From: JANMZO01 sp963763135
GTDB lineage: Bacteria; Actinomycetota; Acidimicrobiia; Acidimicrobiales; JANYDT01
Assembly (NCBI GenBank): GCA_963763135.1
Contig: CAVXNJ010000003.1
Span: 186,001-250,000, forward strand
Length of the DNA stretch: 64,000 bases
Reading direction: 5' to 3'
Numbering within the stretch: the stretch's first letter is position 1; each line of letters opens with the position of its first letter. The notes under the pieces are model-generated. The model was not told the origin of the DNA. It saw nothing but the letters and a program-made list of their open reading frames with translations, and made no database searches. Of the stretch, positions 1-8,087 are shown piece after piece. Made by a program: the position numbers and the translations under genes.

Positions 1-2
1 TC

Positions 3-1229
3 GACGTGCACACCCACATGGAGATGCCCTTCGGCGGAACGTACTCCTCCGACACGTTCGAAACCGGCTCCCGCGCGGCGGCGTGGGGCGGCACCACGAC
101 GATCATCGATTTCGCCGTCCAGCAGAAAGGCGGCACGCTGCAGACCGCGCTCGACACGTGGCACGAGAAGGCGAAGAACCAGTGCGCGATCGACTACGCG
201 TTCCACATGATCGTGGCCGACGTGAACAACGATTCGCTGAAGGAGATGGAGTCGCTCGTCAAGCAGGGCGTGTCGAGCTTCAAGCTCTTCACCGCCTACC
301 CCGGCGTGCTCTACTCGACCGACGGCGAGATCTACCGGGCCATGCAGCGCGGTGCCCAACTCGGTGCGATGGTCATGATGCACTGCGAGAACGGCATCGT
401 GATCGACGAGATCGTGAAGGACCACGTCGAGCGTGGAGAGACCGCTCCGGTGTACCACTCGATCAGCCGACCGGTCGAGATGGAGGCCGAAGCGACGTAC
501 CGCTGCATCCAGATGGCCAAGATCACCGGCTGCCAGATGTACGTGGTGCACCTCTCGTGCGAGGAAGCGCTGGAGCATGTGATGGACGCCCGCGACAAGG
601 GCTTCCCGATCTACACCGAGACGTGTCCGCAGTACCTGTTCCGCTCGATCGACGACCTGGCCCGGGAAGGCTTCGACGGCTTCGAAGGTGCAAACTTCGT
701 CTGCTCCACGCCGCTGCGCGACAAGCATCAGCACGAGAAACTGTGGCGCGGCATCCGCTTCGACGACATCGCCGTCGTGAGCACCGACCACTGCCCGTTC
801 TGCTTCAAGGATCAGAAGATCCTCGGCAAGGACAACTTTGCCAAGATCCCGAATGGTATGGCCGGCGTCGAGCACCGCATGGACCTGCTGTACAAGGGCG
901 TGACCCAGGGCAACCTGAGCGTTGAGCGTTGGGTCGAGATCGCCGCCACCACGCCCGCCCGACTCTTCGGCATGTACCCGAAGAAGGGTGTCATCGCTCC
1001 GGGGTCCGACGCCGACATCGTGATCTACGACCCGAAGGCGAAGCAGAAGCTGAGCGCCAAGACCCACCACATGGCGGTCGACTATTCGGCCTACGAGGGA
1101 GAGCAGATCGATGGACGCTGCGACCTCGTGATGAGCCGGGGCAAGATCGTCATCGAGAACAAGAAGTACGTCGGCGCCAAGGGCGACGGCCGGTTCATTC
1201 CGCGTGGTCTCTCGCAGCGGATCGCATAA
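3..1229 (+). CDS. hydA: Dihydropyrimidinase / D-hydantoinase, 5' truncated by window edge
   Basis: Cyclic amidohydrolase that opens the ring of dihydropyrimidines or hydantoins in the cytoplasm (reductive pyrimidine catabolism). The frame is open from base 3 and already contains the first metal motif (Asp-x-His-Thr-His), so only about 60 N-terminal residues of a roughly 470-residue family protein are missing. Visible landmarks are the HTH metal ligands at the left edge, the expected carbamylated lysine in SSFKLFTAYPG (about visible residue 93), HCENG, VVHLSC, CPQYL and STDHCPF, in family order. It is followed by a strong terminator, so it ends its own transcript. The neighbouring LLM oxidoreductase and THI5-like importer fit pyrimidine use. 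Dihydropyrimidinase versus hydantoinase specificity cannot be told from sequence. Confidence 0.9.
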   Translation, partial: DVHTHMEMPFGGTYSSDTFETGSRAAAWGGTTTIIDFAVQQKGGTLQTALDTWHEKAKNQCAIDYAFHMIVADVNNDSLKEMESLVKQGVSSFKLFTAYPGVLYSTDGEIYRAMQRGAQLGAMVMMHCENGIVIDEIVKDHVERGETAPVYHSISRPVEMEAEATYRCIQMAKITGCQMYVVHLSCEEALEHVMDARDKGFPIYTETCPQYLFRSIDDLAREGFDGFEGANFVCSTPLRDKHQHEKLWRGIRFDDIAVVSTDHCPFCFKDQKILGKDNFAKIPNGMAGVEHRMDLLYKGVTQGNLSVERWVEIAATTPARLFGMYPKKGVIAPGSDADIVIYDPKAKQKLSAKTHHMAVDYSAYEGEQIDGRCDLVMSRGKIVIENKKYVGAKGDGRFIPRGLSQRIA

Positions 1230-1244
1230 GCCTCAATTTCACAT

Positions 1245-1270
1245 AAGGCGGCCCCTAACGGGGCCGCCTT
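1245..1270 (+). terminator. Rho-independent terminator after the hydantoinase gene
   Basis: Perfect 11-bp inverted repeat, aaggcggcccc / ggggccgcctt, around a TAAC tetraloop, 15 bases after the stop codon and running into a short T stretch. It separates the hydantoinase transcript from the LLM oxidoreductase. Confidence 0.9.
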
Positions 1271-1315
1271 TCACTTTTCGCTTCAACAGCATCAACCGCA
1301 AAGGTACGTGTACTT

Positions 1316-2351
1316 ATGGATATCGGAATCGTTCTGCAGACCAACCCGCCGGCTTCGCCGCGTCGTCGATCTGGCCAAGCGGGCCGAGACCTACGGGTTC
1401 TCGCATGTGTGGACGTTCGACTCCCACATCCTGTGGCAGGAGCCCTACGTGATCTACAGCCAGATCCTGGCCGAGACCCGTAAGGTGATCGTCGGGCCCA
1501 TGGTCACGAACCCGGCGACGCGTGACTGGACCGTCACCGCGTCAACGTTCGCCACGCTCAACGAGATGTACGGCAATCGCACGGTGTGCGGCATCGGTAG
1601 GGGTGACTCGGCGGTCCGTGTCACCAACGGCGCTCCGGTCGGTCTGAACGCGATGCGCGAGTCGATACACGTGATCCGCGAGCTCGGCTGCGGACGGGCC
1701 GTCGACTACAAGGGTTCGTCGATCCGGTTCCCGTGGGCGGCGAAGAGCGAACTCGAAGTCTGGCTCGCCGCGTACGGCCCGAAGATGCTGGCGATGACGG
1801 GGGAGGTGGCCGACGGCTTCATCCTGCAGTTGGCCGATCCCGATATCGCCCGTTGGACGATCGCTGCGGTGCACGAAGCGGCTGAGCGGGTCGGGCGGGA
1901 TCCGAAGTCGATCACGATCTGCATCGCCGCACCGGCCTACGTCACCGACGGCTCCCCGGAGCACCTGGCCCACGCCCGGGAGCAGTGCCGCTGGTTCGGC
2001 GGCATGGTCGGTAACCATGTGGCCGACATCGTGGCCCGGTACGGCGACTCGGGCGGTGGCAGCGTACCGACGGCGCTCACCGACTACATCAAGGGCCGCG
2101 AAGGCTACGACTACAACGAACATGGCCGAGCGGGGAACACCCACACCACGTTCGTGCCCGACGAGATCGTCGACCGGTTCTGCCTCATCGGCCCCGTGGA
2201 ATACCAGGTGCAGCGCATCCACGAGCTGCAACAGCTCGGGGCACACCAGTACTCGGTCTATCTCCAACACGATGACATGGACGCCACGCTCGCTGCATAC
2301 GGCAACCGGGTCATCCCCGCGGTCACGGAAGCGGTGAGGGCCAAGGAGTAG
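1316..2351 (+). CDS. LLM-class F420-dependent oxidoreductase, TIGR03842-like, with a one-base frameshift
   Basis: Luciferase-like (beta/alpha)8 barrel oxidoreductase expected to use F420 or flavin. The ATG at 1316 gives MDIGIVLQTNPPAS, the expected family N-terminus, but that frame is lost after about 14 residues. The rest (RVVDLAKRAETYGF..., then GPMVTNPATRDWTVTAS and CGIGRGDSAVRV) continues in the next frame. Removing one C at 1358/1359 restores a single reading frame of 344 residues, the family's usual size. An upstream in-frame start at 1308 gives an open frame but a nonsense N-terminus. From memory, this subfamily often sits beside hydantoinase genes, as here, which suggests a step on the same substrate. 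Substrate and cofactor are inferred. Confidence 0.85.
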
Positions 2352-2406
2352 TCCGGCGGACGCTCCCACATGGTTCGCTCCGGAACGAATTAGCCTGGCG
2401 AAATGC

Positions 2407-2453
2407 GAATGTGCTGGATGTACCGCCGTGGGAGCGATAAATCCAGCACATTC
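2407..2453. repeat. Perfect 13-bp inverted repeat with 21-nt spacer
   Basis: gaatgtgctggat at 2407-2419 is the exact reverse complement of 2441-2453. It lies 56 bases past the LLM oxidoreductase stop and could form a long hairpin that helps end that transcript. No T-tract follows, so it is not a classical terminator. It could also be a protein site or a remnant of a mobile element's ends. Confidence 0.6.
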
Positions 2454-2466
2454 ACCGTTGTCGGTT

Positions 2467-2485
2467 CGCCCTTCGGGGAAGGGCG
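2467..2485. terminator. GC hairpin between convergent genes
   Basis: cgcccttc / gaagggcg with a GGG loop, 8-bp stem, directly beyond the stop of the minus-strand small ORF at 2494 and downstream of the LLM gene. Its position suits a two-way transcription stop, but there is no T-run on either side. Confidence 0.4.
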
Positions 2486-2493
2486 AGTTGCGG

Positions 2494-2604
2494 TCAGTCG
2501 CGACGGTTGTGATCAGCCATCAGGTCACGGGAGTCGACTCCGTGGCGGACGGCTGCGTACTCAAACAGGCCGAAGGCACTGATGATGAGGAGAAGTTGAA
2601 ACAT
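2494..2604 (-). CDS. Candidate 36-residue membrane-anchored small protein
   Basis: Minus-strand ORF of 36 codons plus stop. It begins MFQLLLIISAFGLFEYAAV, a hydrophobic stretch long enough for one membrane pass, followed by a charged tail (RHGVDSRDLMADHNRRD). An AAAGGA Shine-Dalgarno sequence lies about 8 bases before the ATG, and an AT-rich, promoter-like region is shared divergently with the LysR gene. The hydrophobic-then-charged layout and the good ribosome site argue for a real gene. I recognise no named family. It may be controlled by, or linked to, the divergent LysR regulator. Confidence 0.5.
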   Translation of the reverse strand: MFQLLLIISAFGLFEYAAVRHGVDSRDLMADHNRRD

Positions 2605-2808
2605 GGTTCAGTATCCTTTCTAAAGAACTTCCTATCTATTATCGTCCTTTGCAATTAATTGGTAAAGCGAATATTCCAAATATTTATTATGCCAAACCTT
2701 AATGATTGCAGGTTGACGCTCGCTATTGACCGGCAGAATATTTACTATGTTGAAACTTAATAATCCTCCGGTGAGCAACGCTCCCCACTAGGCGGCGGAA
2801 TATCGATC
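2605..2808. promoter_or_regulatory. AT-rich divergent promoter region upstream of the LysR gene
   Basis: About 200 bases between the minus-strand small ORF and the LysR start, far richer in A+T than anything nearby (for example ccaaatatttattatgcc and gcagaatatttactatg). It contains several TATTAT/TAATGA-like hexamers suitable as -10 elements on both strands. LysR regulators normally bind such divergent spacers, so this is the expected place for its operator. I could not fix a single T-N11-A box. Confidence 0.55.
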
Positions 2809-3765
2809 ATGTCGAACAACAATGAACTTTGGGATGTCGACGTCCGTCATCTGGCGGCACTCGTAGCTATCGCCCGTACCAAATCCCTCAGCAAAGCGGC
2901 CGAAGAGCTGGGTTTCGGACAGAGCGCGGTCTCGCAGCAGTTGGCGGCACTCGAGCGGATCGTCGGCCAACGCCTCGTCGATCGGGGGTCAGGGCCGCGC
3001 CCCGTCACCCTCACGGCGGCCGGAGTGTCGTTGCTGGCACACGCGAATGCGGTGCTCGAGCGCTTGATGACGGCTCGACTCGAACTCGATCAACTGGCAA
3101 CGGGCGTGCAGGGCAAGGTCCGGGTCGGCACGTTCCAATCGGCCGGAGCGCGCCTGCTACCCAGTGTCCTTGTGCGCTTCCGGAAACTGTGGCCGGGAAT
3201 CTCGGTGCAGCTCCACGAAGGCGACAACGACACCGACCTGACTTCCCGAGTTCTCGGCGGCGCCCTCGATATTGCGTTTCTCCAGCTCAGCCAGAACACT
3301 CCGGGTATCGCCGTGGTCGAACTCCTCCGCGATACCTACGTGGCGCTCGTGCCGCCCGGCCACCGCTTTTCCGATCGGACATCGCTACGTCTGGAGGAGT
3401 TCGCCGGCGAGGAGTTCGTCGGTGGCACCGAAAATGATCCGTGCACCGCATCGACCGAACGGGCCCTGCGCTCGGCCGGTGTCGACTTGAACGTTGTGTT
3501 CCGAACCGACGAAAACACCGCGCTTCAACGCCTCGTCGGAGCCGGACTCGGGGTGGCGATCTCACCCGCGCTCACAATCGAACCAAGCCTGTCCGACGGC
3601 GCCGTTTCGGTGCCGTTGGAGGGTGATCTCCACCGCATCATCGGGCTCGGGTGGTCGTCTGAACGCACCCTCTCGCAGGCGGCAATCGCCTTTCGAGATG
3701 TTGCCGTGGAAACGCTCAAGGAACTCCATCAGCACGGAACGGCGACGTCGACGGCGACACACTGA
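2809..3765 (+). CDS. LysR-family transcriptional regulator
   Basis: 318 residues, the standard LysR length. An N-terminal winged helix-turn-helix spans about residues 10-68 (LAALVAIARTKSLSKAAEELG, then SAVSQQLAALE). A periplasmic-binding-fold effector domain spans about 95-295, with typical GKVRVGTFQSAGARLLP and FVGGTENDPC segments. The ATG at 2809 places the HTH at the right distance from the N-terminus. Position between the hydantoinase/LLM genes and the ABC importer, with an AT-rich spacer upstream, suggests it controls this uptake and catabolic set in response to the imported compound. That target assignment is inference. Confidence 0.92.
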   Translation: MSNNNELWDVDVRHLAALVAIARTKSLSKAAEELGFGQSAVSQQLAALERIVGQRLVDRGSGPRPVTLTAAGVSLLAHANAVLERLMTARLELDQLATGVQGKVRVGTFQSAGARLLPSVLVRFRKLWPGISVQLHEGDNDTDLTSRVLGGALDIAFLQLSQNTPGIAVVELLRDTYVALVPPGHRFSDRTSLRLEEFAGEEFVGGTENDPCTASTERALRSAGVDLNVVFRTDENTALQRLVGAGLGVAISPALTIEPSLSDGAVSVPLEGDLHRIIGLGWSSERTLSQAAIAFRDVAVETLKELHQHGTATSTATH

Positions 3766-3915
3766 GCCACCACCTGGCCGCCAGCGGCACGTAACCTGAC
3801 GCAGCTGAAACGCACTTGTAATCTTTCGCCGAAAATCCCCAGACTCCAGTGATGGCGCGGAACTGGGCGTCGGGTTCCGCCGGTTCCCCACGCCTCCGAT
3901 GGGTCGACTGCACTA

Positions 3916-4807
3916 GTGTCTACCGCAATGATGCGTCGGACCAACAGATTGCGCTCGGTCGGTCTCGGCTTTGCCGGGTTTGCCATTATGTGCGCGGTCT
4001 GGGAGGGCTACAAAGCGTTCGGCAACGCCGTCGGGGGCAAAGTCTTCGGATGGAAGCTGGCCGGTCGAACCGACGATGCATCGATGCCCCACATTTCGAC
4101 GATCCTCAGTTCGTTCACGAAACAGGAGGTGCGCGGGAGCGATCGAACCGTATTCAGCGCCATTCTCTCCGGCTCGTGGTACACCTTCCGGCTAGCGATC
4201 GCCGGCTTCGTAGTGGGCGTGGCGATCGGCCTCGCTCTGGCTGTGGTCATGCAGCGGTTCCGAATTCTGGAACGGGCGTGGCTGCCCTACGTCGTGCTGT
4301 CGCAGACCGTTCCACTTGTTCGCGTTGGCGCCATTGATCGTCGGGTGGGGTGGTCAGATCAAAATATTCGGCCATCCCTGGCAGGCGTGGATGTCGGTGG
4401 CGGCAATGTCGGCCTACCTGGCGTTCTTTCCGGTTTCGATCGGCGCGCTTCGGGGGTTGCACTCACCGAAGGCGCATTCCCTCGAGTTGATGGACTCCTA
4501 CGCAGCATCGTGGTGGCAGACCCTCACGAAACTGCGCTTCCCGGCGGCGTTGCCGTACATCATTCCCGCCCTGAAGCTCGCGGCCGCGGCTTCGATCGTC
4601 GGCACGATCGTGGCGGAGATCTCGGCCGGAACGAGTGGGGGAGTCGGCCGCTTGATTCTTGACTACTTCCAGAAGGCCACGGGTGACCCGGCGCGGGTGT
4701 TCACCGCGTTCATCGGAGCGTCGGCTCTGGGTCTCATCGTGGCCGGTCTCATAGCGGTGCTCGAGATGTTCGTTATGCGCAACCGTCCAAAGGAATCCCT
4801 CGCATGA
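3916..4807 (+). CDS. ABC transporter permease (SsuC/TauC/RibX type) with a one-base frameshift
   Basis: Inner-membrane permease of a NitT/TauT-type importer. The first frame (3916 onward) encodes the N-terminal membrane segment and the first core helices up to ...VVLSQTVPLV. The next frame carries ALAPLIVGWGG and the rest, including the EAA-type coupling loop (ELMDSYAASWWQTLTKLRFP). Deleting one base near 4315-4321 fuses them into a 296-residue protein of normal length. The stop overlaps the ATPase start by four bases (ATGA), so translation is coupled. The start is uncertain: GTG 3916 or the nearby ATGs at 3928 and 3931. Confidence 0.85.
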
Positions 4808-5643
4808 GTCTCACTGATCACGCCACGACGAACGGTTCGACTCCGGCCGTGGAGGTTCGCGGACTCCAAAAAGTGTTCAACGCAGGGAAGTCGAACCAGG
4901 TCGATGCCCTCGTCGACATTGATCTCAGCGTCTCGACCGGTCAGTTCATTTCCCTCATCGGCCCTTCGGGATGTGGGAAATCCACGCTCCTGCGCCTGAT
5001 CGCGAACCTGACGCAGCCCACCGCCGGGTCCATCACGGTCAACGGCAAATCAGCCCAGCAGGCTCGGCTGGACCAGGACTACGGCATGGCGTTTCAGCAG
5101 TCGGGGTTGTTCGAGTGGCGCAAGGTTGTGAAGAACGTCGAACTGCCGCTGGAACTTCGCGGTTGGGACAAAGCGAAACGCCGAGCTCGAGCGCTGGAGA
5201 TGCTGGAACTCGTGAAGCTTCCTGACTTTGCCCACCACTATCCCTGGGAGCTTTCGGGCGGTATGCAGCAACGCATCGCGATCGCCCGGGCCCTGGCCGT
5301 TGATCCGCCGTTGCTGCTGATGGATGAGCCGTTCGGGGCCCTCGACGAGATGACCCGTGAGCACATGCAGGCCGAACTCACGAGAATCTGCGAAGCGACG
5401 GGGAAGACCGTCGTGTTCGTGACGCACTCGATACCCGAGGCCGTATACCTCTCCAACCGGGTGGTCGTGATGTCGCCACGCCCCGGGCGCATCACCAAAA
5501 TCGTCGACGTCGATCTCGGATCGCGTATTGAAGACACCCGGGAGTCGAGCGAGTTCTTCAAAAAGATCACCGAGGTGCGAGAGGCGCTGCGCGACATCGA
5601 GGCGGGCGGTCTCGGCGGGACCCGCGGGATCGAAGACCGATGA
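4804..5643 (+). CDS. ABC transporter ATP-binding protein (NitT/TauT family)
   Basis: 279-residue ATPase powering the importer encoded on both sides. Walker A GPSGCGKST is at about residue 57, the Q-loop at MAFQQSGLFEW, the signature LSGGMQQR at about 152, Walker B LLLMDEPFGALDE at about 176 and the switch histidine in VTHSIPEA. It overlaps the upstream permease stop and the downstream permease start by four bases each, so permease-ATPase-permease form one translationally coupled operon. The family imports nitrate, taurine, sulfonates or thiamine/riboflavin precursors. The neighbouring substrate-binding protein points to the precursor branch. Confidence 0.95.
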   Translation: MSLTDHATTNGSTPAVEVRGLQKVFNAGKSNQVDALVDIDLSVSTGQFISLIGPSGCGKSTLLRLIANLTQPTAGSITVNGKSAQQARLDQDYGMAFQQSGLFEWRKVVKNVELPLELRGWDKAKRRARALEMLELVKLPDFAHHYPWELSGGMQQRIAIARALAVDPPLLLMDEPFGALDEMTREHMQAELTRICEATGKTVVFVTHSIPEAVYLSNRVVVMSPRPGRITKIVDVDLGSRIEDTRESSEFFKKITEVREALRDIEAGGLGGTRGIEDR

Positions 5644-6428
5644 AGCGCCTCCAGCGCATGGTTTGGAGTGTCGTTCCACCGATTGCGTGGGGCGCGCTGT
5701 TTCTGCTCGCGTGGGAGTGGTTCGTGAAGTGGCGCAAGATCAAGCCGTTCGTGCTGCCCGCCCCGAGTGCGATCTGGAAGCAGTTCGGCACGAACCGCAC
5801 CGGTATCTGGGACACCGCCCGAGCGACCGGAACGAACACGCTCATCGGCTTGATCGTCGGCGTGCTCCTTGGGGTGGCTGTGGCCTTTATCGCCCAGCGC
5901 TTCGGCCTGTTGCGTCAAGTGATCTCGCCGGTCTCGGCCGCGTTGAACACCATGCCGATCGTGGCGCTCGGACCGATCTTCTACAACCTGTTCGGGGCGA
6001 CGAGCGATGTGGCCCGCCGGTTTGTCGTCGTTCTCGTGGTCTTTTTCCCGGTGTTCGTCAACATGTTGAAGGGTCTGACGCAGGTTGAACCGGTGCACGA
6101 GGAACTGATGCGGTCCTACGCGGCCGGCGACAGCAAGTTCCTGTTTCTGGTAAGGCTCCCGAACTCCCTACCGTTCCTGCTGACCGGTATCCGGATTGCG
6201 GCGTCGTTGTCCGTCATTGCCGCCGTAGTCGTGGAATACTTTGGCGGGCTCCAGAACGGGCTGGGTTCTCGAGTGTCGAGCGCCATGAAGTTGAGTGCGA
6301 CCCCGAAAGCGTGGGCGTACATCCTGGCGGCCTGCGTTCTCGGGTTGTTGTTCTACGTCGCCGCCTTGCTGTTGGAGTTGCTCGCCATGCCGTGGCAGAC
6401 CAAACGCAAGGCGTCTGCTTCAGCATGA
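5640..6428 (+). CDS. ABC transporter permease, second subunit
   Basis: 262 residues with about six membrane helices. The central core reads TARATGTNTLIGLIVGVLLG, followed by the EAA coupling loop (ELMRSYAAGDSKFLFLVRLPNS) at about residues 155-180. It is paralogous to the first permease, so the importer probably works as a heterodimer of two permeases with one ATPase pair. Its start overlaps the ATPase stop (ATGA). It is separated from the substrate-binding protein by about 220 bases holding a hairpin and a tandem repeat, which may tune relative expression. Confidence 0.93.
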   Translation: MKRLQRMVWSVVPPIAWGALFLLAWEWFVKWRKIKPFVLPAPSAIWKQFGTNRTGIWDTARATGTNTLIGLIVGVLLGVAVAFIAQRFGLLRQVISPVSAALNTMPIVALGPIFYNLFGATSDVARRFVVVLVVFFPVFVNMLKGLTQVEPVHEELMRSYAAGDSKFLFLVRLPNSLPFLLTGIRIAASLSVIAAVVVEYFGGLQNGLGSRVSSAMKLSATPKAWAYILAACVLGLLFYVAALLLELLAMPWQTKRKASASA

Positions 6429-6483
6429 TCAACCGCGTGATGGGTCGTGCCGTCCGGCACGGGGGCCCGCACCGCAATATCGT

Positions 6484-6509
6484 CCAGACGAACGATTGCA
6501 CTCGTCTGG
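6484..6509 (+). promoter_or_regulatory. Intercistronic hairpin in the importer operon
   Basis: 8-bp perfect stem ccagacga / tcgtctgg around a 10-nt loop, 55 bases after the second permease stop. A second small stem, cgtgcc-gtcc-ggcacg, lies at 6446-6461. There is no U-tract. Stems between permease and binding-protein genes commonly protect or attenuate mRNA, giving more binding protein or less permease. Confidence 0.4.
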
Positions 6510-6525
6510 GCCGCAACAAAGCAGG

Positions 6526-6592
6526 ACCCGTAACAGAGCACCACCCGTTACAAAGCACCACCCGTTACAAAGCACCACCGCTAACAAGCAGC
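6526..6592. repeat. 17-nt tandem repeat, about four copies
   Basis: Unit acccgttacaaagcacc. Copies at 6543-6559 and 6560-6576 are identical, the copy at 6526-6542 differs at two positions, and a degenerate fourth follows. It lies in the spacer just before the binding-protein ribosome site. No spacers separate the copies, so it is not a CRISPR. Confidence 0.85.
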
Positions 6593-6651
6593 ACATGCAG
6601 TGAGTACCACCGGCAACACCAAACATCACACCAACACAACTGGGGAGATAC

Positions 6652-7935
6652 ATGAGAAACAGGAAACTGCTCGGAACCATCGCCGCTTTCGGAGCACTGT
6701 CACTTTTGGCAGTGGCCTGCAGCAGCGACAACGACGCCGACACCACGACCGCTGATACCGCAGCCGTCGAAACGACGACTGCAGAAAGCGCAGCGACGGA
6801 GACCACGGTCGCCGCCGAGACGACAGCGGCCGCAACTGACACCACCGCTGCAGCGTCGACGGACACCACGGCCTCTGCCGCAGGTGCTCCGGCCGATTGC
6901 ACCACGCCAAACCCGGTAAAGCTGCAGCTCCAGTGGGTCACCCAGGCGCAGTTCGCCGGTTACTTCGCGGCTGCCGATCAGGGCTTCTACAAGGCTCAGT
7001 GCCTCGACGTGACCATTCTCGAAGGTGGCGTTGACATCGTTCCGCAGACGCAGCTCGCGAGCGGTGCCGCCGACTACGCCATCGCCTGGGTGCCGAAGGC
7101 ACTCGCCTCACGTGAGCAGGGCGCAGGGATCACCGACGTGGCGCAGATCTTCGAACGTTCGGGCACGCTGCAGGTGAGCTTCAAGGAGAAGAACATCACG
7201 ACGGCGGTTGACCTCAAGGATAAGAAGGTCGGCAACTGGGGCTTCGGCAACGAGTTCGAACTCTTCGCCGGCATGACCAAGGCGGGACTCGACCCGGCCC
7301 AGGACGTCACCCTGGTTCAGCAGCAGTTCGACATGCAGGCCCTCCTGAAGGGTGACATCGACGCCGCCCAGGCCATGCGCTACAACGAATACGCGCAGGT
7401 TCTCGAAGCCAAGAACCCGGCAACGGGTGCGCTGTACACCGAAGCCGACTTCAACGCTATCGACTGGAACGCCGAAGGCACCGCCATGTTGCAGGACGCC
7501 ATCTGGGCGAACACCGACAAGCTGAGCGATGCCGCCTACCAGGACCAGACGGTCCGCTTCATCAAGGCGTCGCAGCAGGGTTGGATCTTCTGCCGCGACA
7601 ACGCCGACAAGTGCGTCGACATCGTGGTGGCCAAGGGCTCGAAGCTCGGCAAGAGCCACCAGGCCTGGCAGATGAACGAAATCAACAAGCTGATCTGGCC
7701 GTCGACCGGCGGCATCGGCATGATCGACCAGGCCGCCTGGGACCAGACCGTCAAGGTCGCCCAGGAAGCCAAGAACGCTGAGGGCGCAACGGTGCTCACC
7801 AAGGCTCCCGAGGGCCTCGCGTACACCAACGACTACGTCTCGAAGGCGCTCGCCGACTGGACGGCCGCCGGCGTCGACGTGAAGGGTGCCGGATTCACCC
7901 CGGCCACCGTCACGCTGAACGAGGGCGGCGCCTGA
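6652..7935 (+). CDS. ABC transporter substrate-binding lipoprotein, NMT1/THI5-like
   Basis: 427 residues. A lipoprotein signal ends at the lipobox LLAVAC-SS (Cys about 23). A Thr/Ala-rich linker of about 60 residues follows, then a periplasmic-binding domain beginning VKLQLQWVTQAQFAGYFAA. The W-x-x-QAQFAGYF start and the D(I/V)VPQTQLASGAADY segment resemble THI5/NMT1-type proteins that bind pyrimidine precursors. A gggga ribosome site precedes the ATG. It is membrane-anchored outside the cell and delivers ligand to the two permeases upstream. The exact ligand is unknown. With a hydantoinase nearby, a pyrimidine or hydantoin is plausible. Confidence 0.92.
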   Translation: MRNRKLLGTIAAFGALSLLAVACSSDNDADTTTADTAAVETTTAESAATETTVAAETTAAATDTTAAASTDTTASAAGAPADCTTPNPVKLQLQWVTQAQFAGYFAAADQGFYKAQCLDVTILEGGVDIVPQTQLASGAADYAIAWVPKALASREQGAGITDVAQIFERSGTLQVSFKEKNITTAVDLKDKKVGNWGFGNEFELFAGMTKAGLDPAQDVTLVQQQFDMQALLKGDIDAAQAMRYNEYAQVLEAKNPATGALYTEADFNAIDWNAEGTAMLQDAIWANTDKLSDAAYQDQTVRFIKASQQGWIFCRDNADKCVDIVVAKGSKLGKSHQAWQMNEINKLIWPSTGGIGMIDQAAWDQTVKVAQEAKNAEGATVLTKAPEGLAYTNDYVSKALADWTAAGVDVKGAGFTPATVTLNEGGA

Positions 7936-7993
7936 TCTAGGCATGCGTAACCGGTGGGCCCGGTGAGGGCAGAGCGGTTAGCGCAAATCTGAG

Positions 7994-8029
7994 CAGGACC
8001 GGTTCCGAGTGGGGCCGGTCCTGTTTTCT
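7994..8029 (+). terminator. Rho-independent terminator of the importer operon
   Basis: 9-bp stem caggaccgg / ccggtcctg around a 12-nt loop, followed directly by TTTTCTTT, 59 bases after the substrate-binding protein stop. It ends the ABC operon. Confidence 0.9.
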
Positions 8030-8087
8030 TTGTTGGCGTCAGTGGAGGCCCTCGTCGGGCCCACGGGCTTTGGCATATGGTTCGGCT

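Noticed and set aside
2428..2658. 76-codon plus-strand ORF between the LLM gene and LysR
   Set aside because: No ribosome site or domain, and it overlaps the better-supported minus-strand small ORF.
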